DNA of 64,000 nt from Mallotus nudiflorus (GCA_947683625.1 CANTUR010000009.1:8693501-8757500), one strand, 5' to 3'. Shown: positions 11,661-24,522, counted from the stretch's first letter. Numbers and translations are program-made. Notes: a model not told the origin generated them from the sequence alone.

Positions 11661-11994
11661 TAGTTAGAGAGAAGCTTGAGTCAAGATGAAAATAAAGAAA
11701 AAGGAATAGTGAAACCAGTTCTTGTGTGAGCCTTTTATGAGGGAAGAAGTTGAATTTGGATGGAATTGGGGTTCCTCTACTTGATAGAGATAATGGAGGA
11801 TAAATAATAAGGATAAATGGATATAGATAGAGGATAAATGAAGGATTAATAGTTTAATTATCCTAATTATCTAAAATCTTTGCCCATTTACTTAAAGTCT
11901 GATTTAAGGTTAAATCAAGATACAAACCGATTTAACACAGTGCATACAAATAATACATAATTCAGAACATGGCAGTATAACAGACAAATCTGAC

Positions 11995-14640
11995 AGCCTA
12001 GATCAATCATATTGAGCTCTTGAATTCAGCCATGGGCTCCATCCTCTGGTGGGATCATCATGATGAAAGGTGTTTGGAGGTCTAACAGAGGAAGTCCTAG
12101 CACTATAAGGATTAATGCCTGAACCTGCAAGCTGTCAATGAAGCATCTCGATCTCGTGCTCCAAACCACTCGAGTAGCTTTGTACATATTGAAAACACAT
12201 CATGTACATTTCATACATAGCATGCATACATTTGCATCTTTATTATACATATACTTACCCTCCAACTTTTTATGACCTATGTAGTGAATAACCTCTGAGA
12301 TAAAGCGAGTCGATGTAAGTACTCTGCCTGTGTCCGAGGAACCTATTTTGTAAATTTACTAACATTAGTGTCAAGCTTAATGATCATACAGGGAACAATT
12401 CAGAAAGACTCATATGAGAAGCATCTGTTGGAGAAAAGATAGAAGGCTGAGCATCACTAAAGTGAATCTGCTACTCGACTGGAGTCTGAATAGTAGGAGC
12501 CCAATAGAACATGGACCTATCAGGAAGAGAGACATCACTAAGGGTAATGCTTGCAAAAGCACCATCGTGACTTGTCCCATCTTGCTGAGTATGATTTGGA
12601 CTAGGTTTGGGCATAGGCCTCTCAATATCAAGAACAACCTTAGTCTCCAAAGCAACCTCAATCTCTTCTTCCACATTAGTAGGAGAGCAAACATCCTCAA
12701 ACTATAATAAAGAATAAGTGATTCACATGTTCCAATAAAAGAAGCTGAAATAAAAAGAGATTACCTGAGCATCATCAATGGGAATATGCTGTAAGAGGCT
12801 CTCATGAATGAACTACTGATAATGTCGAGAGCTTTCAATAAAATCTAAGATAATGTATCCCTGTAGTGCATCCCTCAACTATGAATTTGTCAGATGCGAG
12901 CTACGGAGCATGGAGGAAGGGATGTCAGATGGAATATGTTGTTGAGAAGGCCCAAAAGACCATTGATACACTCGCTCCCCTAAATACCACATCAAACAGC
13001 CGTATGTAGATAGCAGAACCTTTATGGGTTGAAAGCATACAGGAGCGACCATGAAATTATATCGCTGGAAGTCATTGGCACCTTCCAACCAATTAGAGTT
13101 TATCTACAATATAGGTTAATTAAATTTAACTCACATTAAATTACAAGATACTAATAATTATATATTTCTTACCAGGTGCCACTCGATAGTGTTCAGTTGT
13201 TCACAATATCTTTACAAAGTGCTCCAATTGCTAGCAAGATGGGAAGAACCCCATCTCATCATCAGAGGAAGACTCCTTTTAGAACTAATAATGTTAAAAA
13301 CTCAAATCAAACTGATCTCTGTGCTCCAAATTTGAAAGGAAGAGAGAATATCAATAAAAGGCAAAAGAAAGCAAACCAATAAAGATAAAAGAAAGGAGAA
13401 CATACACGCAAGACATGCCAAATGCAAAACATCATGAAAACACCTCTACAAATAATGTCTAGTTTGTAGTATAGTTAAGCAAGTGCAGCAAATCCCTAGT
13501 CAAGTGTGGCAACTCCATCTAAGTCATGGAGGGGACCAAGTAGAGCAATATTGACCTAGTGATCGATCTCACAAAAAGGATCGTACCTAATAGTATCTAA
13601 TGGAAACACCTCACCTTATGGACAATCTGATGAGGAGTGTAAGTACGAAGGCATCTAAATCCCTTAACTAAGGATGAAAGAAGAACATTCTTCTGATTCT
13701 TCCACATCAGAGTGAACCTGATAAAATCTCGCATGTACTGACTCCATGCATGCTTAGGAAGACTACAATAGCTAACATGAAATGGAACTAGGAATCTTTC
13801 GAAGGTAATCTTGGTGATGGTAGAGAAGCTCATAGATGAAACGTTCAACTCACCCACACAAATATGAAAGGTGTGGGTAGTATCCATATATTACTCGGTC
13901 AAAGTAAATAGAGAGTAATGGTCAGATCAGCCTCGAGCAATCAAAAGTGCAGCAATGAAATGCCTGAACCTGGATGCCCAAATTAAATGTGTCACCTACT
14001 CTGGCAGTCCATGAAAGAATTCCCGAGCAGGATTAAAAAAGCCCGTGAATTTCATCAGATGCTAGTTAAATTTCAAAGTTAGAATTAATAAATTAAAGGA
14101 TTAATTAATTAATAAAAAATTTGAATTAAAAGATTTGATTAATTAATTATTTAATAAATCCTTCTCTCAAAAAAATTTGAAAATCAAAAAACCAATCGGC
14201 ATTCTAGATTGTTGATCGACATTATAGTATATTGATTGATATTCTTTAAGCATATTAGAATCTAGAATTTTAACCACAATTCCATTCATCCAATCAGTTA
14301 TACAAACAACCCAGAGGCTAAATTTCACATTTTTAGAATTTAATTTTAATTTTATTATGCATTTTCAACTAATTTCCAATTAACATACATGTTAATTTCT
14401 ACTCTGAAACTGCCTTTGATTACTAACTGTGCAGGTAATATTTTTATAGAAATAAATAGAAGTAGTGAAAGTTACCTCATTGCCTACATCTCTGCACCTA
14501 TGGGTATGTAAATGAGTCAATGGAAAGATAGTTGTTTCTTCTCAAAGTTCAAGATCATTCTAGGGAAAATAAGGAGGCAGAATCCTCTGACTTACTAACA
14601 TCTCCACTCTGCCATGTTGTCTATGTTGTGAGGAGGCCAT
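11995..14640 (-). pseudogene. Element A: antisense gene 1, PMD-like, seven exons
   Basis: Opposite in strand to A. Proposed exons: 14640-14476 (ATG at 14640; 165 bases), 14061-13408, 13331-13173, 13103-12765, 12701-12414, 12342-12259 and 12177 to about 11995. Most junctions are GT-AG, and exons 1, 2 and 6 are within one base of those in B. Exon 2 carries the plant mobile domain signature: T-H-T-F-H, then V-G-E, later L-x-x-L-Y-Y-x-L-D; exon 3-4 has W-Y-L-G-E-R. PMD proteins (MAIN/MAIL type) are linked to gene and transposon silencing, and PMD sequences are known inside retroelements. Function inside the element is unknown. Three stops in exon 2, a lost acceptor at 13332 and a lost donor at 12413 show decay. 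Confidence 0.7.
14189..14250. repeat. LTR-type palindromic boxes in antisense intron 1
   Basis: Inside intron 1 of the PMD-like gene, AATCGGCATTCTAGA, GATCGACATTATAG and GATTGATATTC follow each other. They are the same GCCGATCGGCATT boxes that form the array in the LTR U3. Element B has the counterpart at 30199-30262. Confidence 0.65.
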
Positions 14641-14810
14641 AGGAGCTGACAGATTACAAATCAGACATCAGATGATCAAGAAATCAAAAAAAGAAAATCA
14701 GTGCAGAGAGAGAAAATGAAAAAAAAGGAAAATGATGAAGAAGAGAGAATGAAATGAGACATGCAAAACAGAGGGAATATACAAATTGTAAAATATCCAC
14801 TTTGGTCCAC

Positions 14811-14823
14811 TACTTTTATATGC
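14811..14823 (-). promoter_or_regulatory. TATA box of antisense gene 1 in A
   Basis: Minus strand reads GCATATAAAAGTA about 175 bases upstream of the ATG at 14640, followed by a CT-rich untranslated leader. The surrounding block (AAAAGTAGTGGACCAAAGTGG) is kept in element B, where the box reads ACATAAAAG. Confidence 0.6.
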
Positions 14824-15084
14824 ATATGAATTTGAGTTCTCTTTTTGCAATTTAGTCCATAATTACATTATGATTAGGAGTTCATTTCTAATTAAATGAT
14901 GACATTCATTTCATTAAATTAATAATTCACTAAATTATTAATCTGCAACTAGTCTGTGATTATATTAAGTACATAATACATAACAAAATTATAGAATTCA
15001 ATTTTTGCATTTCACATGCATCATTTCAATCAAAGGATTCATATATTGCAAAGTAGCTATAATATGAAGTTCAAATAATTATGT

Positions 15085-15560
15085 TATGTACTGCACGATA
15101 GTCATAACCTTCATTATGTTATGTATTGTATAACAGTTATAACGTAAGCCTTTAAATCTATTGGTGTTAGACGTTCCATAGGAACTATAGCATATTTTCA
15201 ATTCTTTATCATTAAATGTCCCATAGGGAATATCACAAAATTTCATTTTCATTAGATGTCCCATAAGGAATATAGTGTAATCACCAGACGTTCCATTATC
15301 GTTGGACGTCCTATAGAGTATATAACAAAATATCATTTTCACTAGATGTCCCACATGAAATATAGTGTATATGGCTAGACGTTCCACAAGAACTGAAACA
15401 TATTTTCAATTCATCATCGTTAGACATCCCACAGAGAATAAAACAAAATTAATCATTGCTAGACATTCCATAAGGAACTATAGCAGATTTTTAATTCAAC
15501 ATCACTAAACATCCCATAAGAAATGAAGTGAAACTCATTTCCATAAAGTTCACTAGACAT
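15085..15560. repeat. Element A: minisatellite before the 3' LTR
   Basis: Imperfect tandem copies of a unit built from sub-repeats around GGACATCTAATG / ATTCCATAAGGAA. The inner edge (15085-15150) is a conserved unique tail also found at the end of the array in B (29280-29360). A has fewer units than B. Overlapping small open frames here are repeat artefacts. Confidence 0.8.
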
Positions 15561-15717
15561 TCCATAAGAAATATAATGAGACTTATCAAATATTGGATCC
15601 TGCTCATCAGTTTGAGCATTGATCTGTCATTTAGGATACAATCAAGTGTCCTAGTTTCTTTCTATAGAAATTGTGTGCTTCTATTACTTTATTGCAATTT
15701 TTCAAGCAAACAACGAC

Positions 15718-15728
15718 AAAAGGGGCCA
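15718..15728 (+). promoter_or_regulatory. Polypurine tract of element A
   Basis: AAAAGGGGCCA directly precedes the LTR start TGTAAGCACC. Element B has the mirror copy at 28390-28402. This fixes the sense direction of A as plus. Confidence 0.75.
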
Positions 15729-15730
15729 AC

Positions 15731-17812
15731 TGTAAGCACCCAATTTTGGGATGCAATTGTGTACAATTACGATGTAAGCCCTTATGATGAAATTTATTCA
15801 AATATTGAACTCAATTGTTGATTTTCTAGACTTTAAGGACTAAATTACAACATTTTATACAATTTGATTGCAAAAAATCAAGTTTTTAGGGGTCTTTTGG
15901 TAATTAATGCCGACTAACATTACACAATGCCAACCGACATTCATTACACAATGCCGATTGGCATTCTATAATGCCACTCGGTATTGCACAATGCCGATGC
16001 ATAAAAAGTCTCATTTTTACATTTTTCATCTATTTTTATCTTTTTTGATTGGTTACAAATCCATTTTATTTATTTTTTAGCTAGTAATGTGTTCAAAATG
16101 CATAAAATTTTTGAAATTTAAAGATAGATAAGTTTGTTCCTCGAATTGAGGAAGTTAAGCTCGCAGACTCTGCTTTAAAGAGAACAGAGTCTATGTGCAT
16201 GAAGGAGGTCCAGAGCTAGAGAGATAGAGAGACTACGAGAGAAGAGATTGCATGAAAACCTTAAAAATTCAGAGTCATTACAAAGAAGAGAAAACCTCAC
16301 ACAACACACACACAACAAACCATAATTTCTTTTATTTATTAGAACCCTAGTTCTCTTGTGATATAATGTTTACTTTGAAAAGAACAAAAAGTGTTTTTTA
16401 ATACAATCAGTTCCAGTCCATAATCAAACAATGAGCCAAAAAGCAAAAGTAACAATCTCAATCTGAGGGGCTATCTCAAAGCATATGCACAACATTATTT
16501 TTTATTATTCTATTTCTTTTTTATGTTTTGTTATTATTTTGATTATTTAATTTCATTATTAATCTAATTGTTTATGTGTTTCTGTTTTGATATCTAGATA
16601 GGGGTTGAGGAGGATATCGCTTAATATCTAGAAACCAAATAAAAGATCCATGGAATGCCATGGATTACTCTCTATGATTAGATTTTTTAAGGTCTGATGT
16701 TTACGTGTGGATTATTTTCTTTATGTTTTGTGCATTGACTAATTTGGGTTTGTAATTAATTTAGTTTCCATTATGTAGTATATTGTAATAACCATAGTAG
16801 TGGGAGTAGTAGAAGTTTATTTTTTTGCATTTAAAATGAATTAGTAATTTAGGCTTAATTGGGCAAAAGTCAATTAAAATTAACGGTGGCAGTAAAAAAT
16901 TAGGGTTTACATGTAATTAATTTAAAATTTTTAGAAATCACATAAATTATGTGTTTGATATGATTTTGTTATGATTTTTGTTTGGATTTTATTACTTAGA
17001 TCTTTTATCTTTTTTTGGGCCCCAAGCCCATTATAGGTTTAAAACCACTTAAAATAAGGTTTATAATTGTTTGAGATTAAATTAATTAAAATAAATGTAG
17101 GCCCATTAGGTTAATTTAGACTTAGGCACATTTTTAGAATAATTAAAATTAATTTAGACATAACTTAACCCACTTAACTTCATTTTCATTTATAATAAAT
17201 AAACTTAGGCCCACATTTCACTTAAAATAAAATCAAGATAGACTTAGGCCTACTAAGTTAACTTTCCTTTAAAATTTTATAGACTTAAGCCCATTTCCTT
17301 AGATAAATTAAAAGAAATAGACCTAGGGCTCAATCAAATTAATAAAATGTAGGCCCACCTATAGTCCATTTATTCACTTGTAAATAAAAAATAAATCTAG
17401 CTAACTTTTATTAAAATTAACCTAGTTTATACTTAGGGACCACACATTTGAATGCATTTTTTATGTGTGATTTTATTGACTAGATGCCTTAGGGTTAGAT
17501 GGATGTTCATATAAGGTTTAATAAAATTGCATGTAATCGGAGAATGAAGAAATAATTTATAAAGTAATTCTAAATGAAGATGAATCTAAGAGAAGTTAGT
17601 ATTCCATTCCCAGAATCTCGTGGTTGTGGTGCAAACATTCTTTTAGAGAATCGAGTACCACCAATTGAATTGTCCCAGTTACAACCTTGGGTGGCGAATC
17701 CTCTTCTCCACGCTATGACTTTATAGCACAGTAGTATGTCCCTAAGGCCCTGAGCTTAAATAGTGTCACAATTGCTAAAATTTTGCACGCGTGCTAAACC
17801 CCATCGTCTACA
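15731..17812 (+). mobile_element. Element A: 3' LTR
   Basis: From TGTAAGCACCCAATTTTGGG to GTCTACA, 2,082 bases, in the orientation opposite to the other five Tat LTRs. It carries the U3 palindromic array (15907-15998), a TATA-poor AT-rich core, the CATGGCATTCCATGG block and the conserved terminal 250 bases. It abuts the RT of copia element C at 17813. The expected 5' LTR of A is missing, so no target duplication can be tested. Confidence 0.88.
15907..15998. repeat. Palindromic box array in A 3' LTR
   Basis: About five boxes such as AATGCCGATTGGCATT, ATGCCGACTAACATT and ATGCCACTCGGTATT, spaced by about 20-23 bases, lie 175-270 bases into the LTR, in U3. Confidence 0.75.
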
Positions 17813-18880
17813 CATGCCTAAAAGGTCTTGGAATCAAGCATGCTAAACCTCTTTAACATTTTTTCCAAGTAAAGACTTTGGGATAAACCTTTCATTGTCT
17901 TTAATCTATCTCCATAGACTCGAATCATGAGAATATAGGTAGCCTCCCCTAAGTCTTTCATTGAGAATGTTTTAGATAGCCATACTTTCACATAGGTCAT
18001 CATACCAACATCATTACCAATGAAAAGAATATCATCCACATACAAGACTAGAAAAGTCAGTTGACTCCCACTAACCTTTTTGTAAACACATGGTTCATCC
18101 TCGTTCTTAATGAAACCATAAGAACATATAGCTTTATTGAAATTATGATTCTAACTCCTTGAAGCTTGCTTTAAACCATATATCAATCTATTAAGCTTGC
18201 ACACTTTTGAGCTTTCCTCCAATTCAAAACCCTGGGTTTGCTCCATGAAAATGTCTTCCTCAACATGGCCATTAGGGAAGATGATCTTGACATCCATTTT
18301 CCAAACCTTATAATTATAGTGTATAGCTATCACAAGAATAATACAAATGGATTTAAGTATGGCTATTGGCGAGAAGGTATCCTCATAGTCAACCCTTTGC
18401 CTTTGGCAAAGCCATTTTGCTATAAGCCTAGCTTTATAGGTCTCTACCTTCCCATCTGCACCAATCTTTCTCTTGAAGCTCCATTTACACCCAATTAGTA
18501 CAAGACCCTCAAGAGGATCAACAAGTGTCCAGACTTGGTTTGCATACATGGAATCCATTTTAGTTTACATTGCCTCAAGCCATCTTAAAGAATCTTTATC
18601 ATATAGAGCTTCTTCATATGTAGTAGGATCATCATCATGAATGCTATCTTCATGAACAAGCAACTCTTGCACATCATGAAGAAAACCATATCTCTCCAAA
18701 GGATGAGATACTCTATTAGATCTTTTAGGAATCGATGTGATGACATTCTCAATTTGAATAGGCTATTTGAGTTTATCAATATCTATTTGATAAATTTATT
18801 GGGCTTCTATAGATGATTCCTCATCTAACATTATCTTCCTCCCTTTGCCACCTTCCTTAAGAAATTCTTAAGGAATATAA
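17813..18880 (-). pseudogene. Element C: copia reverse transcriptase (3'-truncated)
   Basis: Minus-strand Ty1/copia RT. The piece at 18151-18558 starts with the W-T-L-V-D-P block and contains G-C-K-W-S-F-K-R-K, A-R-L-I-A-K-W, the D-Y-E-D-T-F-S-P motif, M-D-V-K-x-x-F-x-N-G and Y-G-L-K-Q-A-S-R-S. The next piece (17818-18045) begins at Y-V-D-D, with the catalytic pair intact, and ends with the K-D-L-G-E-A and L-K-R-F-S-M blocks. RNase H and the 3' LTR are lost at the junction with LTR A. About 18585-18880 is the integrase-RT linker, with several stops. Confidence 0.88.
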
Positions 18881-19788
18881 CATCTCTACTTACAATAACA
18901 ACTTGTTTAGTAGGAAGATAAAAGCAATATCCTAAGCTATCTTTAGGATATATAATAAACCTTCCTTTAATTGATTTTGCATCCAACTTATCTGAGTTTA
19001 TCTTTTTAATAAAATTTGTGCACCCCTAAATCTTAATATGTTTAAGACTTAGTGCCTTACCATTCTATATCTCATATGGTGTGGTAGAAGCATACTTGGA
19101 TGGAACTAGATTAAAGATGTAAAAGGCCGTTTGAAGTGTAAAACCTCAAAGTGATATATGGAGATTGGTGTAGCTCATCATAGAACATACCATATCGAAT
19201 AAAGTAGGATTAAGTCTCTTAAACACACCATTTAATTAAGGTGTTCCAGGAGCTCTGAGTTGTGATGGAATGCCATGTTCCTTAAGGAACTCAATGAACT
19301 TAGTACTCAAGTATTCTTCTCCTCGATTCGATCTTAGAGTCTTAATACTTTTCCCATTATGGTTTTCTACTTGGGCTTTGAACTCCTTGAACTTTTCAAA
19401 GGATTCACTTTTGTTCTTTATAAGAAACAAATGCACATACCTTGATAGATCATCTTTAAAGGTTATAAAGTAGTAGAAACCACCTTTAGCCATTACATTA
19501 AATGGTCCACATACATCACTATATATGATCTCCAACATATCTTCGGCTCTTGCCATTTATCATACAAATGTTGATCTAGTCATCTTACCTTAAAGACAAG
19601 CCTAACAAGTGGGATCATATATTAATTCAAGATTACTTAACGTTCCCATCCTTTCTAACTTCATGATCCTATCCTCCACAATGTGACATAATCTCAAGTG
19701 CCATAAATATTTAGAGTTAAAGGCATTTTAAATTACCAGTGCAATTAATATAATATAAACCATATATTAAATAACCCATGCTAACCAA
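18881..19788 (-). pseudogene. Element C: copia integrase and GAG-pre-integrase
   Basis: Integrase lies mostly at 19236-19556. It has the first catalytic Asp in Y-S-D-V-C-G-P-F. The second reads S-N-R-G-E-E-Y where copia has S-D-R-G, an Asp-to-Asn change. Past a stop, the E of the usual G-V-x-E-R motif appears as K. At 19600-19788 the zinc-binding GAG-pre-integrase region (L-W-H-L-R followed by H) continues towards protease, but it is cut at 19788 by a solo LTR and resumes at 21974. The enzyme is inactive on sequence grounds. Confidence 0.85.
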
Positions 19789-19793
19789 TTAAT
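19789..19793. repeat. Target-site duplication TTAAT (left)
   Basis: TTAAT here and at 21969-21973 flank the solo LTR exactly; the copia reading frame resumes on the other side. Confidence 0.9.
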
Positions 19794-21968
19794 TGTTGGA
19801 AATTAGTTATGGTATTTAGACATAAATACATGTGTAGTAAGCATATGTCTAAATAGAGTAAATTTTAAAAATTTACTCATCATAACCCTTCATAAAATGA
19901 AGAATTTCATTTGCCCAAGATTCAAATTGCATTGAAATACACTACTAAATAAATTAAGCAATATACAAACAAATAATTAAATAATTATAACTTTGTAAAC
20001 TTACTTGTTATAGAACATAGCCTTCCTTTTGTTCAATTCCTTGAATCAAATGCTTAGCCCTCCAAATGTAAGGCCTCTAGTTTGAAACACCAAAGCCTTA
20101 TCTATCACTTACTTGTCTTAATTAAACTTAGTAACTTGCACTAATTTAATAAGAGCACAAGTATAGAGCATATGTTTAGTATATGTTATGTTTATTTTTG
20201 GTTTATGATCTTATCATAAGCAAAATCACTTAGTGATTTTTCTTAAGTCTTTAAGCAAAAACTCACTTAAGCATTATTTTGACTCTTCCTTCTTTTACCA
20301 AGTCACTTGACTTGCCTTAGATATATGAAATGATATATGTGTAGTAATTTTCCACTAAGAAAAAGTATGCATTAATTAATTAAGTGATTATTAAGCATGC
20401 CACCTTATGTATACACCTAACCATCCAAATGATTAAAAATGACACATTAGACATACTTTAGAACTATCCACTTAATTAATATGCTACCTTGCTTAATTCA
20501 ATAATTAGCTTGCCACCTACACATATTAATGTATAAATTTGTATGTAAAGTATACATCAAATGTATTATTTTACATATTAAATTATACATATACATAGAT
20601 ATGGACTTTAATTAATCTTTGGTCCAAAATAAATTTTGACCTATGTTCAAACCAATTTGGACCATTAATATAAGTCCATAAATAAATAACAATATATATA
20701 TATATATTTATTAATTTAATCTATATTAATTAATATTCAATATTAAATAAATATTAATTAATAAATAATACTCTTATTTGAATTAGATTTCATGATATAC
20801 TAGAATCATTGTTCAAAACATAAATCTAGTTTTATTAATCTTGATTAATTGATTAAACTCTTTTAATCAATAATTAGATTAATACTATAGTGAATAAAAA
20901 ACACTTTATTAGGTGTGACTTACTAGGTTCATGTCTAAATGCCAATGAGAAAATATAATATTAACATATAATATTATTTGAAACTCTTTTCAATTCTAAA
21001 TGTGAAAATCCTAATTATTCACATTTAGTTCTCATAAGCTGTGAGTGACCTCTAGTATCTATATCACAGCAACCTAATTAGAAATGAATGCACATTATGA
21101 TGCACACGAACCTGATCATAATTACCGTGCATTAAATTCCTTTCATTAAAGATCCTAATATAGCTTAGATTCAAGGTATAATCAAACTTTAATAGCTTTA
21201 TTATATGACCTCATCTTGGGTTTTAATTCTTGATAAAATACAACAAATACTATAACTCTTTCTAGTACTAAAAGTCTTTTTCAAACTGTGTTATATTTAC
21301 CCTGGCCAGGAATTTATTCATCAAGAATAAACTTAGATAGCATAGGATCTATCCCAGTTCACACCAGGTAATGAATCCCATCTTGGTTAAACATTCATCC
21401 CTACATTTAACTAATTAGAGCCACCACATGCCATATACCCATGTGATGATTAACGCAAGTATGTAGGAGTAACAAACTCTAACCACCTAAATGTGGATGA
21501 CTATGCCACCTCAAGTCAAAGGACTATATGCACCATTATAATCTAGATTGTGATTATTGATTATATGTGAATATCCTTGCAATCACAATACTAATGTCAT
21601 TTTTCGATTAAGCCATCCAATGAGTATCCACATGTCTATTCTGATCACTCATATCAAGTAGCATGAGATTCACTACCTCACACTATTAGTTTCTCACACT
21701 AATTAAGTAAAATAGACAGAGGTGATATTCTAATTAATATTACCCAAATATTAATTAATCGACTATGAACAAATTATAGTAAATGTACTGAATGAATTTG
21801 TAACTCATATTATCAAATTTTTGATAATAAATTTATTCAATATAATACTAGAGGATAAATACTAAAAAAATAACATATTTATTTAAAAGAATATTTTATT
21901 ACCACAGGGATTATATACAATGTCTAAATAATTACAAGAATGCCACTAGGGCATACCTTATACTAACA
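19794..21968 (-). mobile_element. Solo LTR of the C/G copia family
   Basis: Starts TGTTGGAAATTAGTTATGG and ends ATACTAACA, 2,175 bases, with perfect TTAAT duplications. It aligns with the 5' LTR of C (24538-26269 and 44094-44886) and of G (53719-55502), for example at the block CATAGGATCTATC and the terminal GCACTAGGGCA. No PBS or PPT adjoins it, so the internal part was removed by LTR-LTR recombination after insertion into the pol of C. Confidence 0.93.
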
Positions 21969-21973
21969 TTAAT
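21969..21973. repeat. Target-site duplication TTAAT (right)
   Basis: Partner of 19789-19793. Confidence 0.9.
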
Positions 21974-22300
21974 TTCCAAAATAAATCTTACATACATCTC
22001 TAATAAATTGGAATTCATAACCTTTTCTATTTAAATTATAAATAAAGGCAAAGTTTTTATAGGCATTAGGCACATACAATACATCATCCAATAAAAAATA
22101 TGATTATATAAATTAATTCAAGTTGATCCTATACCTTTAGCTGCAACACTTGCTCCATTTCCTAGCTTTAGGGTCACTTTATTGGGCCTCAACCTCCTCT
22201 CATTTGCTAAATCCTACTAGGATAAACAAATGTGAGAACTTGCACCGATATCCAATACCCATGCATTAGATGAGCTCTTAGAACATTCAGAAGCTAATAA
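21974..22300 (-). pseudogene. Element C: copia aspartic protease
   Basis: Minus strand around 22225-22270 reads N-A-W-V-L-D-I-G-A-S-S-H-I-C, the copia retropepsin active site with D-S-G changed to D-I-G. Downstream (to the left) comes the typical V-L-Y-V-P-N block and the K-I-Y-F-G strand, after which the frame is split by the solo LTR. Upstream it joins the gag zinc-knuckle region. Confidence 0.8.
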
Positions 22301-23427
22301 ATTAGAGAAAGTCTCACCTTCTCCTTGTTTACCCATTCCTTTTATCTTGAGAGGCTTAAGGAACGTAGGACAATTCCTCTTCTAATGTCCTTTACCTTGG
22401 TAGTGGAAACACTTTCCCTTACCTTGATCTTCCCTTATAATGGCCTTGCTCTTATTCTTGGCTGTACCACCCATGGTCTTGACAACACTTGTCTTGCCTT
22501 TCTTTTTCTTATTGCCTTTCTTCTTAGTCCTATTAGAAGTGGTAATAAGTGTAACCTCTTCCCCTTTTCTCCCTTAAATAGCCTTTTGGGCTATCATGAG
22601 CATGTTCAAAAGCTCCATAATAGTGCACTCTATCTTATTCATATGGAAGTTGGCAATGGTTTGCCCAAAAGATTTAAGAAGAGATTGAAGGATAAAATCC
22701 ATTTAGAGGTGGAAGTCCATTGTGAAGTCTAGGCATTCTAGCTCCTCATTAATTTAATCATGGAGTACATATAGACTCCCACTTCCTCTCCCTCCCTTAT
22801 GTTACCATAAAAAAGCCACTTAGATATTTCATATCTAGCGGTTCTACTTTGCTCACCAAATAACTCTTATATGTGAAGTAGGATTTCTTTTGAACTAGTG
22901 TACTTCTCATGTTGCCAATGGATTTTAGTGCTCATGGAAGCCCATATGAAGCAGCGTTCTTGCATATCATCATCCTTCCACTTATCAAGAGTAATTTGCT
23001 CCTCTTAGAAAGCATTTTGGGGAAGTGGTCTGGGTGGGCTTTGTTTTAATACTTAAATTATCTTTATAAAGGTTCAAATAAACTTTTAGATTCCTTAGAA
23101 AATCTATGAAACTATGGCCTGTGAGCATATATTGGTCAAGTACGATCATGAGTGGGTTTGATTATCTGATATTATCATGTTTTTGCAAAAGGTAAGAAGA
23201 TTAATTAGTCAAATCACATTATTATCTTACCATTTGTTTTGGTCTTTAATCACAATGGCCTCCCACTAACTTGGCAAATCCTACACTCCCAAAGTAGGAA
23301 ATGGAAATCCTTTATTGGATGGATTTCTAATGGGTGATGGAATTCTTAATGAACCACTAATATTCCTCAGGTACAAATTGTCATTCTTGGAATAATAGTT
23401 CTCATTAAGTGGACAACTCTTGTCCAT
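22301..23427 (-). pseudogene. Element C: copia gag
   Basis: Gag of a copia element. The likely ATG is at 23427-23425, by position only. The middle (22740-23000) reads as the UBN2-type core with W-K-D-D-D-M, W-x-x-L-F/E-L-F-G-E and the following helix. The C-terminal part (22340-22430) holds a zinc knuckle reading C-F-H-Y-Q-G-K-G-H-W-K-R-N-C, with the second Cys replaced by Tyr/Gln, embedded in a K/R-rich stretch. Stops and frameshifts are frequent. The plus-strand open frame at 22325-22732 is a shadow. Confidence 0.75.
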
Positions 23428-23866
23428 CACATCTGATGTGAGGTTCCATAAATCTGGCACCTAAAGTTACAAGCCTTAGGTACACATTGTCATTCTTGGC
23501 ATTTGGCATTAGTTAGGTCCATATATAGATTTGAACACTACAAACCTCAGGAACTCCTATTTGCCGTTCTTGGTCTATAGTGTATCTATACACCTATAAT
23601 ATCTCATGCTTCAAAATAACACTACTTGAATCTCTTGGGCCTTATGTACACTCTTATGTGTCCATAGTCAATATACACAAGCCCAAAACCATGTAAGTTA
23701 TTGCTCCAATGGGTAGCCTAGACCTAAATTTAATTTGGAAGATTTTTGGGTTTTTAATTATTAAGGTCTCACTTTGCACATTAGCCAATTTCAATTGTAT
23801 ATATCTCATACATACATGGCATAACATCTATTCATATATACATATCACATATACATATAGTATGTT

Positions 23867-23920
<54 letters not shown>

Positions 23921-24522
23921 TATATACATAGAACATGCAAAATGGATGCATAAATAATGAGTGATCATGGGCCTTTCTTAAGCCTATTATAACTCTTAGA
24001 ATATGTTACAAAAGGGCATAGCCCAAGAAAAGCCTTCATGTCATGAACTCCTTTGTCACCATCTCCATGGGCCTTAATCCATGCCACCATAGGTTGAATG
24101 AGTCACAATCTTGAACACTTTAAGTCCAAATTACAACTCTTGTAATTTACATTTAATCTTTGGCAAACCAAGGCAAATATTACATCCTAAATCTATATAA
24201 CCAACATTTAATTACATAAAAATAAAAATAATTATTATTACAAATTATAGGATTTAACTAAGCCCATGATCATTCCTTGCATGTGTGACAAACAAATATA
24301 TAATAAAATACAACTCCTCCATATATTATCATTTATTTACAAAATCAAACAAAAAAGAAAAATAATTTTGAAAAAAATTATGAGCAGTATTATTGCTACA
24401 GTAATAGTGAATAGTAAATTACATTTAAAAGCATCCTTAGTCACATGAGTTATGATTGACAACAAGCATAATCATAACTCTTGTAATTCTTATAACATTT
24501 AGCATGTAAATTATGTGATCTA
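23428..24522 (-). other. Element C: leader, with (TA)n/(CA)n tract
   Basis: Untranslated leader between PBS and gag. It aligns with 52710-53703, the leader of G. The phrase TCAGGTACAAATTGTCATTC recurs in variants at about 23368, 23472 and 23543. A (TA)n run at 23870-23910 passes into (CA)n at 23911-23920. Open frames here are microsatellite artefacts. Confidence 0.7.

Noticed and set aside
12414..12707. Open frames on plus and in a second minus frame over 12410-12707
   Set aside because: Shadows of exon 5 of the antisense PMD-like gene, whose frame is supported by the matching exon in B (31705-31995).
15731..17812. Target-site duplication for LTR A
   Set aside because: The left neighbour is the element's own PPT, so only the right flank (CATGC) is a true target flank and nothing can be paired with it.
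22325..22732. 135-codon plus-strand open frame
   Set aside because: It is antisense to the copia gag/zinc-knuckle region of C, which has the supporting motifs.
23709..23957. Open frame ending in I-Y-I-Y repeats
   Set aside because: It is translation of the (TA)n microsatellite in the copia leader; the same holds for 58661-58870.
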